Shown here: one piece after another, positions 25,116 through 33,346 of the stretch | Position numbering within the stretch: position 1 is the first letter of the stretch | Layout: each line of letters begins with the position of its first letter | DNA from: Massilia arenae | Lineage (GTDB): Bacteria > Pseudomonadota > Gammaproteobacteria > Burkholderiales > Burkholderiaceae_D | Assembly: GCF_008014745.1 (NCBI RefSeq) | Contig: NZ_VPFD01000004.1 | Coordinates: 62,001 to 126,000, forward strand | DNA length: 64,000 bases | Reading direction: 5' to 3' | Position numbers and translations under genes: made by a program | Notes under the pieces: model-generated | What the model saw: the letters and a program-made list of their open reading frames with translations, nothing else | What the model was told of the DNA's origin: nothing | The model's database searches: none

Positions 25116-26147
25116 TCATTTTAGCGGCGAATGAAAAACACGTTTGGACACGCCCGTCCTTGTTTTCTGCTCGATCGTCCGAATCGGCCCGATCGGCGAC
25201 GTCTTGACGTGGACGTGGCGGCCGCGCCGGAAGGTGCCCGGATGCTCGCCCATCACCTTATGGAAGGCGCGTGAGAAAGCGGCATACGAGTTGTAGCCGA
25301 CGTGGCCGGCGGTACGCTCGACGGTCTCGCCGCCGTGCAGGCGCTGGGCCGCGATTTTCATGCGCAGCAGCAATAGGAACTGCGCCGGCGCCTGGCCGCT
25401 GGCCTCGCTGAAGTGTTTATAGAAGCTCGAGCGCGACATATGGGCCGCGCGCGCCATGTTCTCGGTCGACCAGTCCGATCCGGGCTCCTGCATCATGCGG
25501 TCGAGCAGGGGCGAGAACTCGGGGCGGCTGGCCACGGCCAGCAGGCCGGTGGCGATGTCCTGCTGGCGCGCCACGTGACGGATGACATAGAAGAACATCA
25601 GCTCGGCCAGGCGCGCTACCAGCGGCGACGGTGCGTCGGGATCGCGCGCCGGTTCCAGCAGGATCAGTTCGAACAGCGCGTTCAGGGCCTGCAACGACGG
25701 GTCGTCGGCGCGCAGCACCAGGCTGTCCGGGAAGGAGTCGGCGATCAGCGTGCTGAGCGCGCTGCGAAAGTGGAAGAAGCCGCAGGCCAGGGCGGTGGCG
25801 TCCGGCGCGGCCTGGCCGAGCTGCTGCATCGGCAGGCCGGGACAGGCGCTGGCGGGGTCTGGGTCGGGGCTAAGGAAATGCGGTGTATCGCGCAGCATGA
25901 ACACGCCGTCGCGCGCCCGCAAGTGGACCGGCGCGCGGCCCTCGGCGTGCAGATAGCACTCGCCATGCAGCACCAGGTGGAAGCTGCCCAGGCCGCGGCC
26001 GGCGGTGGACGCCTGCCAGCGGCCGCAGTACTGGCCGAGGTGGAACACCGTCGCTTCCAGCTGCACGCTGTCGATCAGCCAGTGCACCAGGCGGTCGGCA
26101 TTGTCCGCGGCTGCGTGGGTGTCGAGAGTAGGGGCGGAATGATTCAC
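25116..26147 (-). CDS. AraC-family regulator with N-terminal cupin domain
   Basis: 343 residues, GTG start. Residues 20-200 form the cupin-like ligand domain seen in AraC proteins annotated as cupin_6 (LGSFHLVLHGECYLHAEGRA, MLRDTPHFL). Residues 225-320 carry the double helix-turn-helix (WSTENMARAAHMSRSSFYKH, then ERTAGHVGYNSYAAFSRAFH). The tail of about 35 residues after the DNA-binding domain is basic and has no family match that I recognise. It lies directly upstream of the AhpD-like gene on the same strand and is the likely regulator of that operon, perhaps co-transcribed with it. Confidence 0.87.
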   Translation of the reverse strand: MNHSAPTLDTHAAADNADRLVHWLIDSVQLEATVFHLGQYCGRWQASTAGRGLGSFHLVLHGECYLHAEGRAPVHLRARDGVFMLRDTPHFLSPDPDPASACPGLPMQQLGQAAPDATALACGFFHFRSALSTLIADSFPDSLVLRADDPSLQALNALFELILLEPARDPDAPSPLVARLAELMFFYVIRHVARQQDIATGLLAVASRPEFSPLLDRMMQEPGSDWSTENMARAAHMSRSSFYKHFSEASGQAPAQFLLLLRMKIAAQRLHGGETVERTAGHVGYNSYAAFSRAFHKVMGEHPGTFRRGRHVHVKTSPIGPIRTIEQKTRTGVSKRVFHSPLK

Positions 26148-26217
26148 TCAGCCATTATCGACGGCGCCTGCCCAGCGACCTACGAAGAAAAGCTGATATG
26201 CAAATAAGGAAAACGTC

Positions 26218-26475
26218 TTAGAAGTAGACGGTGACGCGGCGTGCGTCCAGGTCGGCGCTGCGCTGGGAAGGTGCGGCGCTGGAATCGAGCAGGTAGGGCG
26301 TGCCCGGGCTGGCGCAGGCGACGTCCACCGAGCGGGCGACGCTGACCGAGCAGGTGGCGACGATCTCGAAGCGCGCCTCGAAGCTGGCCGACGCCACGCG
26401 CGCGTCCGCCACGGCCGGCAGGGCCAGGGTAGCGGCGGCCAGGCTGGCCGCGAGGAGACGGGATGCGCGCAACAT
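26218..26475 (-). CDS. Small exported protein, resembling a shortened SCPU domain
   Basis: 85 residues. A signal peptide is clear (MLRASRLLAASLAAATLALP, then AVADA). The mature part, about 60 residues, starts with FEARFEIVATCSVSV, has a second Cys ten residues further (VDVACAS) and ends in RRVTVYF. These pieces resemble the first strand, disulfide and last strand of SCPU pilins such as the one at 15830, with the middle of the domain missing. It could be a degenerate or minimal relative, or an unrelated periplasmic protein. It is monocistronic, reading away from the response-regulator genes. Confidence 0.55.
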   Translation of the reverse strand: MLRASRLLAASLAAATLALPAVADARVASASFEARFEIVATCSVSVARSVDVACASPGTPYLLDSSAAPSQRSADLDARRVTVYF

Positions 26476-26761
26476 GATGGTGGAAGCCGAGAATTGCCGG
26501 GTAAATATATGATGAACCCATCATAACGGCTTTGTCGGCGGACTGCGCGCAGCCGCGCCGGCACCGGCGCGACTGATATCAATTGTGTATTTTTGCTTTT
26601 GCGGGATTGTTCAACAGATTATGGACGCCGCAAGATGCCGGTGGCGCCAAAGCACGCGTTTGCGTTATCGTATTATTACGAATGTGTTCGGATTTACGGA
26701 ATTGGCAGTGAAATTAGAGAAGTGTCTCTAAAGGAAATATTTGTTTCTCAATGACAACGTT
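26476..26761. other. AT-richer intergenic segment, no gene seen
   Basis: About 290 bases, clearly richer in A and T than its surroundings between 26576 and 26760. It holds the promoter region of the small exported protein and the downstream end of the response-regulator gene. I see no reading frame, hairpin terminator or repeat that I can support. Confidence 0.4.
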
Positions 26762-27127
26762 TCAGCCCAGCAGGCCGTGTACCGCGTCGAGCAATTCCAG
26801 CGGACTGAACGGTTTGACCACGTACAGGTCAGCCCCGGCCGCCATGCCGGCCGCGATATCGCTTTGCTGGCCGCAGGCCGACAGCAGGATGACTTTGGTT
26901 GTTGCATGGCGCGGATCGCGCCGAAGTTCGGCGCACACGTCGAGGCCGCTGGCGCCGGGACCGAGCCAGATGTCGAGCACGACCAGGTCGGGGGCTTCAT
27001 CGGCGACCCGGGCCAGGGCCTGCTCGGCATTGGACGCTTCGACGATGCGTCCCAGCGGCTGCAGGGTGAGCGAGATCAGCAGGCGCAGTTCGTCCTGGTC
27101 GTCGACGACGAGGATCGTCCTGCTCAT
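26762..27127 (-). CDS. Stand-alone response-regulator receiver protein
   Basis: 121 residues, a single REC domain and nothing else. Acidic pocket D9-D10, phosphoacceptor D52 (LVVLDIWLG), S83 and K105 (YVVKPFSPLELL) are all in place, so it can be phosphorylated. With no output domain it must act through protein contacts, as CheY-like proteins do. No histidine kinase is in the window. The next gene upstream on the same strand, 120 bases away, encodes a DNA-binding response regulator, and the two may belong to one pathway. Confidence 0.9.
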   Translation of the reverse strand: MSRTILVVDDQDELRLLISLTLQPLGRIVEASNAEQALARVADEAPDLVVLDIWLGPGASGLDVCAELRRDPRHATTKVILLSACGQQSDIAAGMAAGADLYVVKPFSPLELLDAVHGLLG

Positions 27128-27249
27128 GGTTTCGTGCGCGCCTCGACGGGCGGATGGGGTGTTGCTTGCGGTGACGGGAATGCGGACATGACAGCTCCCT
27201 GATAGGCCGGACGCGCGCTGCGCCGGTGGGTCAGCATAGCAGTTTAAGC

Positions 27250-27876
27250 TTACGCGCGCACCAGGCCGTTCTCGACGGCGCTGCGCAGTTCGCCGAAAGG
27301 CACCGGCTTGGGGAAGACCGGAATGTCGGTTGGCAGGCCCATGGCCTTGATCGTCGCACGGTCCAGGCCGCTAACGACGATCATGTTCATCCCGGCCGTG
27401 CCGCTGTCTTCGCGCAGCGTGCGAATCATGCGGAAGCCGTCCATGCCCGGCATGTTCAGGTCGCTCACGAGAAGGTCGGGGCGCTGTTCGCCGATGCGGA
27501 TCAGGGCTTCGAAGCCATTGTTCGCCTTGACCACCTCGAAGTCCAGGCCCCAGCCCGCCATCTCGAGTTCGTACAGGCGCAGCATCAGGGGATCGTCGTC
27601 GACCACCAGCACCCGCGGCTTGCCCGGCGCCGGCGCGCTGGCTGGCGCCGGAGACGCACCGATGGCGATGCGCCGGCCGTCGACCAGGCGGTTCACCGAC
27701 TCCACCGTGATGCGGCGATGGCCGCCGGCGGTGCGCCAGGCCTGCAGCGTGCCGTTTTCCACCCACAGCTGCACCGTGCGGTGCGAGACGCCCAGGGTGG
27801 CCGCGGCCTCCTTGGTCGAGCAATAGTCCGCGGCATTGTAGGTCGATGCCGGCTGCAGGTTGGTTGGGGTGTTCAT
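27250..27876 (-). CDS. Response regulator with N-terminal excisionase/MerR-like helix-turn-helix
   Basis: 208 residues with reversed order: DNA-binding domain first, receiver second. Residues 18-67 (STKEAAATLGVSHRTVQLWV, then TAGGHRRIT) are a BldC/excisionase-type winged helix. A Pro/Ala-rich linker covers 74-86. Residues 87-205 are a REC domain with D93-D95, phosphoacceptor D139 (LLVSDLNMPGMDGF), S169 and K190. A phosphorelay-controlled transcription factor is the natural reading. It is divergent from mraZ, with 500 bases between. No cognate kinase is visible. Confidence 0.85.
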   Translation of the reverse strand: MNTPTNLQPASTYNAADYCSTKEAAATLGVSHRTVQLWVENGTLQAWRTAGGHRRITVESVNRLVDGRRIAIGASPAPASAPAPGKPRVLVVDDDPLMLRLYELEMAGWGLDFEVVKANNGFEALIRIGEQRPDLLVSDLNMPGMDGFRMIRTLREDSGTAGMNMIVVSGLDRATIKAMGLPTDIPVFPKPVPFGELRSAVENGLVRA

Positions 27877-28238
27877 ATTTTCCGATCTTACGTTTTTAGT
27901 TTCCCAAAGTCAAAATAGTTAACTGTGGATAGTGCGTAGTGCGCCACAGTTGTAAGCATCCGCCGGCTGCAGTCGGCGGCGCCGATAACCATAACTTCGA
28001 TGGCTGGATGCCCATACAGTGGTCTGCTAGACCCAATAGTTGTTTCTTTACGTCAATATTTTTCTTCTCATTGACGTTGCTCAAACGTAAACATCGTCTG
28101 TACAACTCAGGCCTTTCATTCACTCCTACGGCTAAGTCCCTAATTTTAAGGGACATTTTGTTGAGCCGGGTGCCGCGCACCTGCGCCTAAGTCCTTGGTT
28201 TCATTGGAAAAAGTCGGATTCGTCAATCGTGAATTCGC
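27877..28238. other. Long upstream region of the dcw cluster, no gene
   Basis: About 360 bases between the response-regulator gene and the mraZ promoter. It holds a GC hairpin CCGCCG-N8-CGGCGG (27960-27979) and a weak hairpin GTCCCT-N7-AGGGAC (28136-28154) followed by ATTTTGTTG, which could end a rightward transcript. Base composition is more AT-rich from 28000 to 28230. Possible frames on the minus strand have no ribosome site or recognisable sequence. Confidence 0.4.
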
Positions 28239-28267
28239 TTGACCGTCAACATTGCTTCCACTAAAGT
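28239..28267 (+). promoter_or_regulatory. Sigma70 promoter of the mraZ/dcw operon
   Basis: TTGACC (28239-28244), exactly 17 bases, then TAAAGT (28262-28267). Transcription would start near 28274, leaving a leader of about 104 bases before mraZ. The -10 runs into the first of the MraZ repeats. Confidence 0.75.
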
Positions 28268-28311
28268 GGGAAACGGTGTGAAAAAGTGTCGATTTGTGGG
28301 AGGGTTGTGGG
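28266..28311 (+). promoter_or_regulatory. MraZ-binding direct repeats
   Basis: GTGGG, GTGTG, GTGTC, GTGGG start at 28266, 28276, 28286 and 28296, a strict 10-base period, with a fifth GTGGG at 28307. Known MraZ operators are TGGG-type repeats separated by five bases. They lie across the predicted transcription start, so MraZ would repress its own operon. Confidence 0.75.
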
Positions 28312-28377
28312 GTAACTCCTTCGGCTCCCGGCGTCCGGCAAACAACGACAAACAACTCTCCAAAGCTAGGTAAATAC

Positions 28378-28806
28378 GTGTTCCAGGGCGCGTCCGCGAT
28401 CAATCTCGATGCAAAAGGCCGAATGTCGATTCCGGCCAAGCACCGTGACGCCCTTACGCTTCAGTGCGAGGGCCGCATGACCTTGACCAAACACCCCCAT
28501 GGCTGCCTCCTCTTCTTCCCGCGCCCGGTATGGGAAGAGCACCGCAAGCAGATTGCTGCCTGGCCCATGTCGGCCCGTGCGTGGCAGCGCATTTTCCTCG
28601 GCAACGCCGTCGATGTCGAGCTCGACAGCGCCGGCCGTGTGCTGGTCTCGCCCGAACTGCGTGCCGCGGTCGGGCTCGAGAAGGAAGTGATGATGCTCGG
28701 CATGGGTACCCACTTCGAAATCTGGAATGCCGCCAAGCTGGCCGAGGACGAGGCCGAGGCCGTCGCCGGTGGCATGCCCGATGTCCTTTCCAATTTCTCT
28801 TTCTGA
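28378..28806 (+). CDS. mraZ: Transcriptional regulator MraZ
   Basis: 142 residues, GTG start (family start [18 protein letters not shown]). Two AbrB-like half-domains show the paired signatures [15 protein letters not shown] and [14 protein letters not shown]. MraZ forms ring-shaped oligomers that bind repeats ahead of its own gene and tune the division/wall operon. Such repeats are present about 100 bases upstream (28266-28311). It is the first gene of the dcw cluster, eight bases ahead of rsmH. Confidence 0.95.
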   Translation: MFQGASAINLDAKGRMSIPAKHRDALTLQCEGRMTLTKHPHGCLLFFPRPVWEEHRKQIAAWPMSARAWQRIFLGNAVDVELDSAGRVLVSPELRAAVGLEKEVMMLGMGTHFEIWNAAKLAEDEAEAVAGGMPDVLSNFSF

Positions 28807-28813
28807 GGCGCCG

Positions 28814-29773
28814 ATGACGGATTCCTTAACGGTGCCTGTGTACCAGCATCGAACGGTGCTGCTTGACGAAGCGGTCGATGCGCTCAACCTCGCGGGCGCA
28901 CGCGCTGACGGCATCTATATAGACGGCACTTTCGGACGGGGCGGCCACAGCCGCCTGTTGTTGTCGCGCCTGGGCCTGCAAGGGCGCCTGATCGCGTTCG
29001 ACAAAGATCCGCAAGCGATTGCCACTGCATCACACATCGACGATCCACGCTTCACGATCGTCCACGACAGCTTTGCAACGATGCACGACGCGCTGGCCGC
29101 GCGCGGCATCCCCCGGGTCGACGGCATCCTGCTCGACCTGGGTATCTCGTCGCCCCAGGTGGACGACGCCAGCCGCGGCTTCAGCTTCCGCAACGATGGC
29201 CCGCTCGACATGCGCATGGATACCACGCGCGGCATGTCGGCTGCCGAGTGGATTGCGACCGCGGAGCAACCTCAATTGGAAAAGGTGATACGCGATTATG
29301 GAGAAGAGCGGTATGCTTTTCAGATTGCAAAGGCGATTGTTGCTCGCCGCGCAGTCGAACCAATTTCAAGCACACGACAGTTTGCCGCAATCGTGGCAAG
29401 CGCGGTCAAGGGCTGGGAAAAAGGCAAGGATCCGGCAACCAGGACCTTTCAGGCTGTCCGGATTTTCATCAATAAAGAGCTTGAGGACCTCGAGGCAGGG
29501 CTGATCGCGGCCTACGGCATGCTGGCGCCGGGCGCGCGCATGTCCGTGATTTCCTTCCACTCGCTGGAAGACCGCATGGTCAAGCAATTCCTCGCCTCCA
29601 AGGCCAAGGTCGAGCAACCCGATCGCCGCCTGCCGATCCGCGCCGTCGACCTGCCGCAACCCGAGATGAAGCTGATCGACAAGATCAAGCCGTCCGCGAC
29701 GGAAGTGTCGGAAAACCCGCGCGCCCGCTCGGCGGTGCTGCGCGTGGCCGAACGCCTGGGGACGCCTGCATGA
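28814..29773 (+). CDS. rsmH: 16S rRNA (cytosine1402-N4)-methyltransferase RsmH (MraW)
   Basis: 319 residues. The protein begins [17 protein letters not shown] and has the SAM-binding [14 protein letters not shown] motif, [13 protein letters not shown], and [13 protein letters not shown] near the C-terminus, all hallmarks of RsmH. It methylates N4 of C1402 in the decoding centre of 16S rRNA. GAGG lies six bases before the ATG. The stop overlaps the ftsL start by four bases. Confidence 0.96.
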   Translation: MTDSLTVPVYQHRTVLLDEAVDALNLAGARADGIYIDGTFGRGGHSRLLLSRLGLQGRLIAFDKDPQAIATASHIDDPRFTIVHDSFATMHDALAARGIPRVDGILLDLGISSPQVDDASRGFSFRNDGPLDMRMDTTRGMSAAEWIATAEQPQLEKVIRDYGEERYAFQIAKAIVARRAVEPISSTRQFAAIVASAVKGWEKGKDPATRTFQAVRIFINKELEDLEAGLIAAYGMLAPGARMSVISFHSLEDRMVKQFLASKAKVEQPDRRLPIRAVDLPQPEMKLIDKIKPSATEVSENPRARSAVLRVAERLGTPA

Positions 29774-30042
29774 GCGTCAAGCTGAACGTGCTCCTGACCG
29801 CCTTGCTGGTGGGATGCGCGCTATCGGTGGTCAATGCCCGCTACCAGGCGCGCCACCTGCTCATCGAGTTCGAGCGCCTGCAGCAGCACGCGCGCCAGCT
29901 CGACATCGACTGGGACCAGCTCCAGCTCGACCAGTCGCGCCTGGCCAAGAACGAACGCATCGAGCAGATCGCCCGTTCCCAGCTCGAGATGGCGCCATTG
30001 AGCCCGGCCCGGACCCAATACCTGACGGAGGGCGCCCCATGA
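29770..30042 (+). CDS. ftsL: Cell division protein FtsL
   Basis: 90 residues. One N-terminal membrane helix ([19 protein letters not shown]) is followed by a periplasmic coiled-coil segment ([20 protein letters not shown]) with a leucine/aromatic heptad pattern, the usual FtsL design. It forms the FtsQLB complex that activates septal wall synthesis. It overlaps rsmH by four bases and ftsI by four bases. Sequence conservation in the family is low, so the call rests on topology and position. Confidence 0.9.
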   Translation: MSVKLNVLLTALLVGCALSVVNARYQARHLLIEFERLQQHARQLDIDWDQLQLDQSRLAKNERIEQIARSQLEMAPLSPARTQYLTEGAP

Positions 30043-31817
30043 TGCGTGGCGGCGCCAAGAACAGCAATGCGCGGGTGGCCGCGTCGAAAGGCGTGGCTTT
30101 CTCGAAGAGCCCGGTGCTGGCGGTACGCCTGCCCGACTGGCGTTCGCGCCTGGTCCTGTTCGTCCTGTTCGCGGCCTTCGCCGCGCTGGCCGTGCGCGCG
30201 GTCTGGCTGCAGGGCGTATCGAACCAGTTCCTGCAAAAGCAGGGCAAGAGCCGCTACGAGCGCACGCTCGAGCTGCCGGCCACGCGCGGCCGCATCCTCG
30301 ACCGCAACGGCGCCGTGCTGGCCACCTCGCTGCCGGTGCGCGCGATCTGGGGCATCCCCGAAGACGTGCTGCAGGCGCCGCCGGAAAAGCTGCGCGCGCT
30401 GGCGAACCTGCTCGAGATGCCGGAAACCGAGCTGCGCAAGAAGCTCGACTCCGACCGCAGCTTCGTCTATCTCAAGCGCCAGGTCGAGATGCCGATCGTG
30501 GACCAGATCCTGGCGCTCAAGATCGACGGCATCGACACGCGCAAGGAATACAAGCGCTTCTATCCGCAGGGCGAAGTGGTGACCCACCTGGTGGGCTTCA
30601 CCAATGTCGAGGACAAGGGCCAGGACGGGATGGAGCTGCAGCACCAGAAGACCCTGATGGGCGTGGCCGGCAGCCGCCGCGTGATCAAGGACCGCCTCGG
30701 CCACATCGCCGAAGACCTGGGCATGTTCCGCGAACCGCACCAGGGCCGCGACCTGACCCTGTCGGTCGACAGCAAGCTGCAGTACATCGCCTTCACCAGC
30801 ATCAAGAACGCGGTCGAGAAGTTCAATGCCAAGGCCGGCGCCGCCGTGGTGCTCGACGTGCAAACGGGGGAAGTCCTTGCTCTGGCCAACTACCCGACCT
30901 ACAACCCGAACGACCGCTCCAAGCTGACCGGTGAGCAGCTGCGCAACCGCGTCATCACCGACACCTTCGAGCCGGGTTCGACGATCAAGCCGCTCACCGT
31001 GGCGCTCGGCCTGGAGACCGGCCGCGTCACGCCCGACACCGTGTTCGACAACAATCCGGGCTATATGATGGTGACCGGCCGCCGCATCCGCGATTTCCAC
31101 AACTACGGCGTGCAGACCGTCAGCGGCATCATCCAGAAATCGTCGAACCTCGGCGTGGTCAAGATAGCCCAGATGATCCCGCAGCAGGAAATGTGGGAGC
31201 TGTACACCAAGGTCGGCTACGGCCAGGCGCCGCGCTTCGGCTTCCCCGGCGCCGCCGCCGGCCGCGTGCGTCCCTATAAAACCTGGAAGCCGGTGGAATA
31301 CGCCAATATGGCCTTCGGCCACGGCCTGTCGGTGTCGCTGCTGCAGATGGCGCGCTCCTATATGATCTTCGCCCGCAACGGCGACATCATCCCGCTGTCC
31401 TTCGTGAAGGTGGACGAACAGCCGGTGGGCCAGCAGGTGATCTCGGCCAAGACCGCGGCCCAGGTGCGCACCATGCTCGAATCGGTGGTGGGCCCGGGGG
31501 GCACCGCCTCGCGCGCCCAGGTCGCCGGCTACCGCGTCGGCGGCAAGACCGGCACCGCCGAGAAGATCGTCAACGGCCGCTACTCGCGCACCAACAATAT
31601 CGGTTACTTCGCCGGCATCGCGCCGATGTCCAAGCCGCGCTTCATCATCGCGGTGATGGTCGACGATCCGAGCGGCGCCTTGCGCACCGGCGGCTATGTC
31701 GCCGCGCCGACCGCGGCCGACCTGTTTTCCAATGCGCTGCGGGCCGCCAACGTGCCGCCCGATTCATCGATCACGGACATCATCATTCCGGAAGTTCCTC
31801 TAGAGGAGAGCATGTGA
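30039..31817 (+). CDS. ftsI: Septal peptidoglycan transpeptidase FtsI (PBP3)
   Basis: 592 residues. A membrane anchor lies near residues 36-58 (LVLFVLFAAFAALAVRAVWL), then a pedestal domain beginning ATRGRILDRNGAVLA, then the class B transpeptidase domain. The active-site motifs are STIK (in FEPGSTIKPLTVALG), SSN (QKSSNLGVVKIAQ) and KTGTA (VGGKTGTAEK). It cross-links peptidoglycan at the septum and is the target of aztreonam and cephalexin-type beta-lactams. The start shares bases with the ftsL stop (ATGATG), and the stop shares one base with murE. Confidence 0.96.
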   Translation: MMRGGAKNSNARVAASKGVAFSKSPVLAVRLPDWRSRLVLFVLFAAFAALAVRAVWLQGVSNQFLQKQGKSRYERTLELPATRGRILDRNGAVLATSLPVRAIWGIPEDVLQAPPEKLRALANLLEMPETELRKKLDSDRSFVYLKRQVEMPIVDQILALKIDGIDTRKEYKRFYPQGEVVTHLVGFTNVEDKGQDGMELQHQKTLMGVAGSRRVIKDRLGHIAEDLGMFREPHQGRDLTLSVDSKLQYIAFTSIKNAVEKFNAKAGAAVVLDVQTGEVLALANYPTYNPNDRSKLTGEQLRNRVITDTFEPGSTIKPLTVALGLETGRVTPDTVFDNNPGYMMVTGRRIRDFHNYGVQTVSGIIQKSSNLGVVKIAQMIPQQEMWELYTKVGYGQAPRFGFPGAAAGRVRPYKTWKPVEYANMAFGHGLSVSLLQMARSYMIFARNGDIIPLSFVKVDEQPVGQQVISAKTAAQVRTMLESVVGPGGTASRAQVAGYRVGGKTGTAEKIVNGRYSRTNNIGYFAGIAPMSKPRFIIAVMVDDPSGALRTGGYVAAPTAADLFSNALRAANVPPDSSITDIIIPEVPLEESM

Positions 31818-33346
31818 TGGCCCCGAGCCTGCACGACACCATCGAATGGATTCGCGCCGCCGCCCCAGGCGGCCGTCTCGTTTCCGACTCGCGCCGCGTC
31901 AAGCCCGGCGACGTGTTCTTCGCCTACCCGGGCGAGGCCGCTGACGGTCGTCGCTACATCGAAGCCGCCATCGAAGCCGGCGCCGCCGCCGTGGTGCACG
32001 AAGCAGCCGATTTCACCTGGGACGCCGCCTTTAGCGTGCCGCACCTGGCCGTCAGCGGCCTGAAACAGAACGCCGGCCCGATCGCGCACGCGGTGCTGGA
32101 CTATCCGGACCGCGCCATGTTCACCGTGGCCGTCACCGGCACCAACGGCAAGACCTCGTGCGCGTTGTGGACCGCGCAAACCCTGGCGCGCCTGGGCGAA
32201 GCTGCCGCCGTGATCGGCACGCTGGGCGTGGGCCTCATCAAGGGCAAGACTTCGAGCGAGCCGCAGTTCGACGTCACCGGCTACACCACGCCGGACGCGG
32301 TGCTGCTGGCCCAGAAGCTGGCCGACCTGAAAAAGGCGGGCGCCGGCGCGCTCGCCATCGAAGCCTCGTCGATCGGCCTGGTGCAGGAGCGCACGGCCGG
32401 CATGCACGTCGACGTCGCGATCTTCACCAACCTGACGCGCGACCACCTCGACTTCCATGGCGACATGGAAAGCTACGAGGCGGCCAAGATCAAGCTGTTC
32501 GAATGGGATGGCCTGAAACACGCAGTGGTCAACCTCGACGATCCGGCCGGGCAGCGCCTGGTTGCCCACCTGCGCAACAACTTCCCGGCGCTGGCGGTCA
32601 CCGGCTACACCATCGCCGCCGCCGGGGCGCCCGAAGGCGTGGCCGTGCTGCGCGCCGGCGGCATGCGCAGCAAGAACGCCGGCACCGAGTTCCAGGTCGA
32701 AACAGCGCAAGGCAACGCGACCGTGCGCACCCAGCTGGTGGGCAACTACAACGTCAGCAATACGCTGGCGGTGCTGGGCGCGCTGCTGGCCAAGGGCGTG
32801 GTGCTCAAGGCCGCGGTCGATGCGATCGAGACCCTGGTCCCGGCGCCGGGCCGCATGCAGCAGATGGGCGGGTCGGATGCGCCGATGGTCGTGATCGACT
32901 ATGCGCACACGCCGGACGCGCTGGAAAAAACCCTCGACGCCCTGCGCCAGGTCGCGACGGATCGCGGCGGCCAGCTGTGGTGCGTGTTCGGCTGCGGCGG
33001 CGACCGCGATCCGGGCAAGCGCCCGCAGATGGGCCGCATCGCGCAAGGCGCCGACCAGGTGCTGGTCACCAGCGACAACCCTCGCAGCGAGGAGCCAAGC
33101 AGCATCATCGCCCAGATCGTGGCCGGCATGGACACCTCGCAGCCTGCGCGCGTGCAGACGGTCGAAGACCGCGCGGCCGCCATCCTGCTGGCGGTGAAGC
33201 AGGCTGCCAAGCAGGACGTGATCCTGCTGGCAGGGAAGGGCCATGAGCCCTATCAGGAAATCAAGGGTCGCAAGATGCCGTTCTCGGATGCGGACCACGC
33301 CTCGCTGGCATTGACGGCGCGGCTTACCATGTTGAGGACGCATTGA
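31817..33346 (+). CDS. murE: UDP-MurNAc-L-Ala-D-Glu:meso-diaminopimelate ligase
   Basis: 509 residues. ATP-binding GTNGKTS, the carbamylated-Lys region and the C-terminal SDNPRSEEP are present. The DNPR motif indicates meso-diaminopimelate rather than lysine as the third amino acid, as expected for a Gram-negative. It adds the third residue of the stem peptide in the cytosol. The ATG at 31817 overlaps the ftsI stop and is eight bases from GAGGAG; a GTG one codon earlier is an alternative. Confidence 0.96.
   Translation: MAPSLHDTIEWIRAAAPGGRLVSDSRRVKPGDVFFAYPGEAADGRRYIEAAIEAGAAAVVHEAADFTWDAAFSVPHLAVSGLKQNAGPIAHAVLDYPDRAMFTVAVTGTNGKTSCALWTAQTLARLGEAAAVIGTLGVGLIKGKTSSEPQFDVTGYTTPDAVLLAQKLADLKKAGAGALAIEASSIGLVQERTAGMHVDVAIFTNLTRDHLDFHGDMESYEAAKIKLFEWDGLKHAVVNLDDPAGQRLVAHLRNNFPALAVTGYTIAAAGAPEGVAVLRAGGMRSKNAGTEFQVETAQGNATVRTQLVGNYNVSNTLAVLGALLAKGVVLKAAVDAIETLVPAPGRMQQMGGSDAPMVVIDYAHTPDALEKTLDALRQVATDRGGQLWCVFGCGGDRDPGKRPQMGRIAQGADQVLVTSDNPRSEEPSSIIAQIVAGMDTSQPARVQTVEDRAAAILLAVKQAAKQDVILLAGKGHEPYQEIKGRKMPFSDADHASLALTARLTMLRTH

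Noticed and set aside
27896..28439. Two short minus-strand frames (94 and 97 codons) in the mraZ upstream region
   Set aside because: No ribosome site, no similarity to any family I know, and they run across the mraZ promoter and MraZ repeats.
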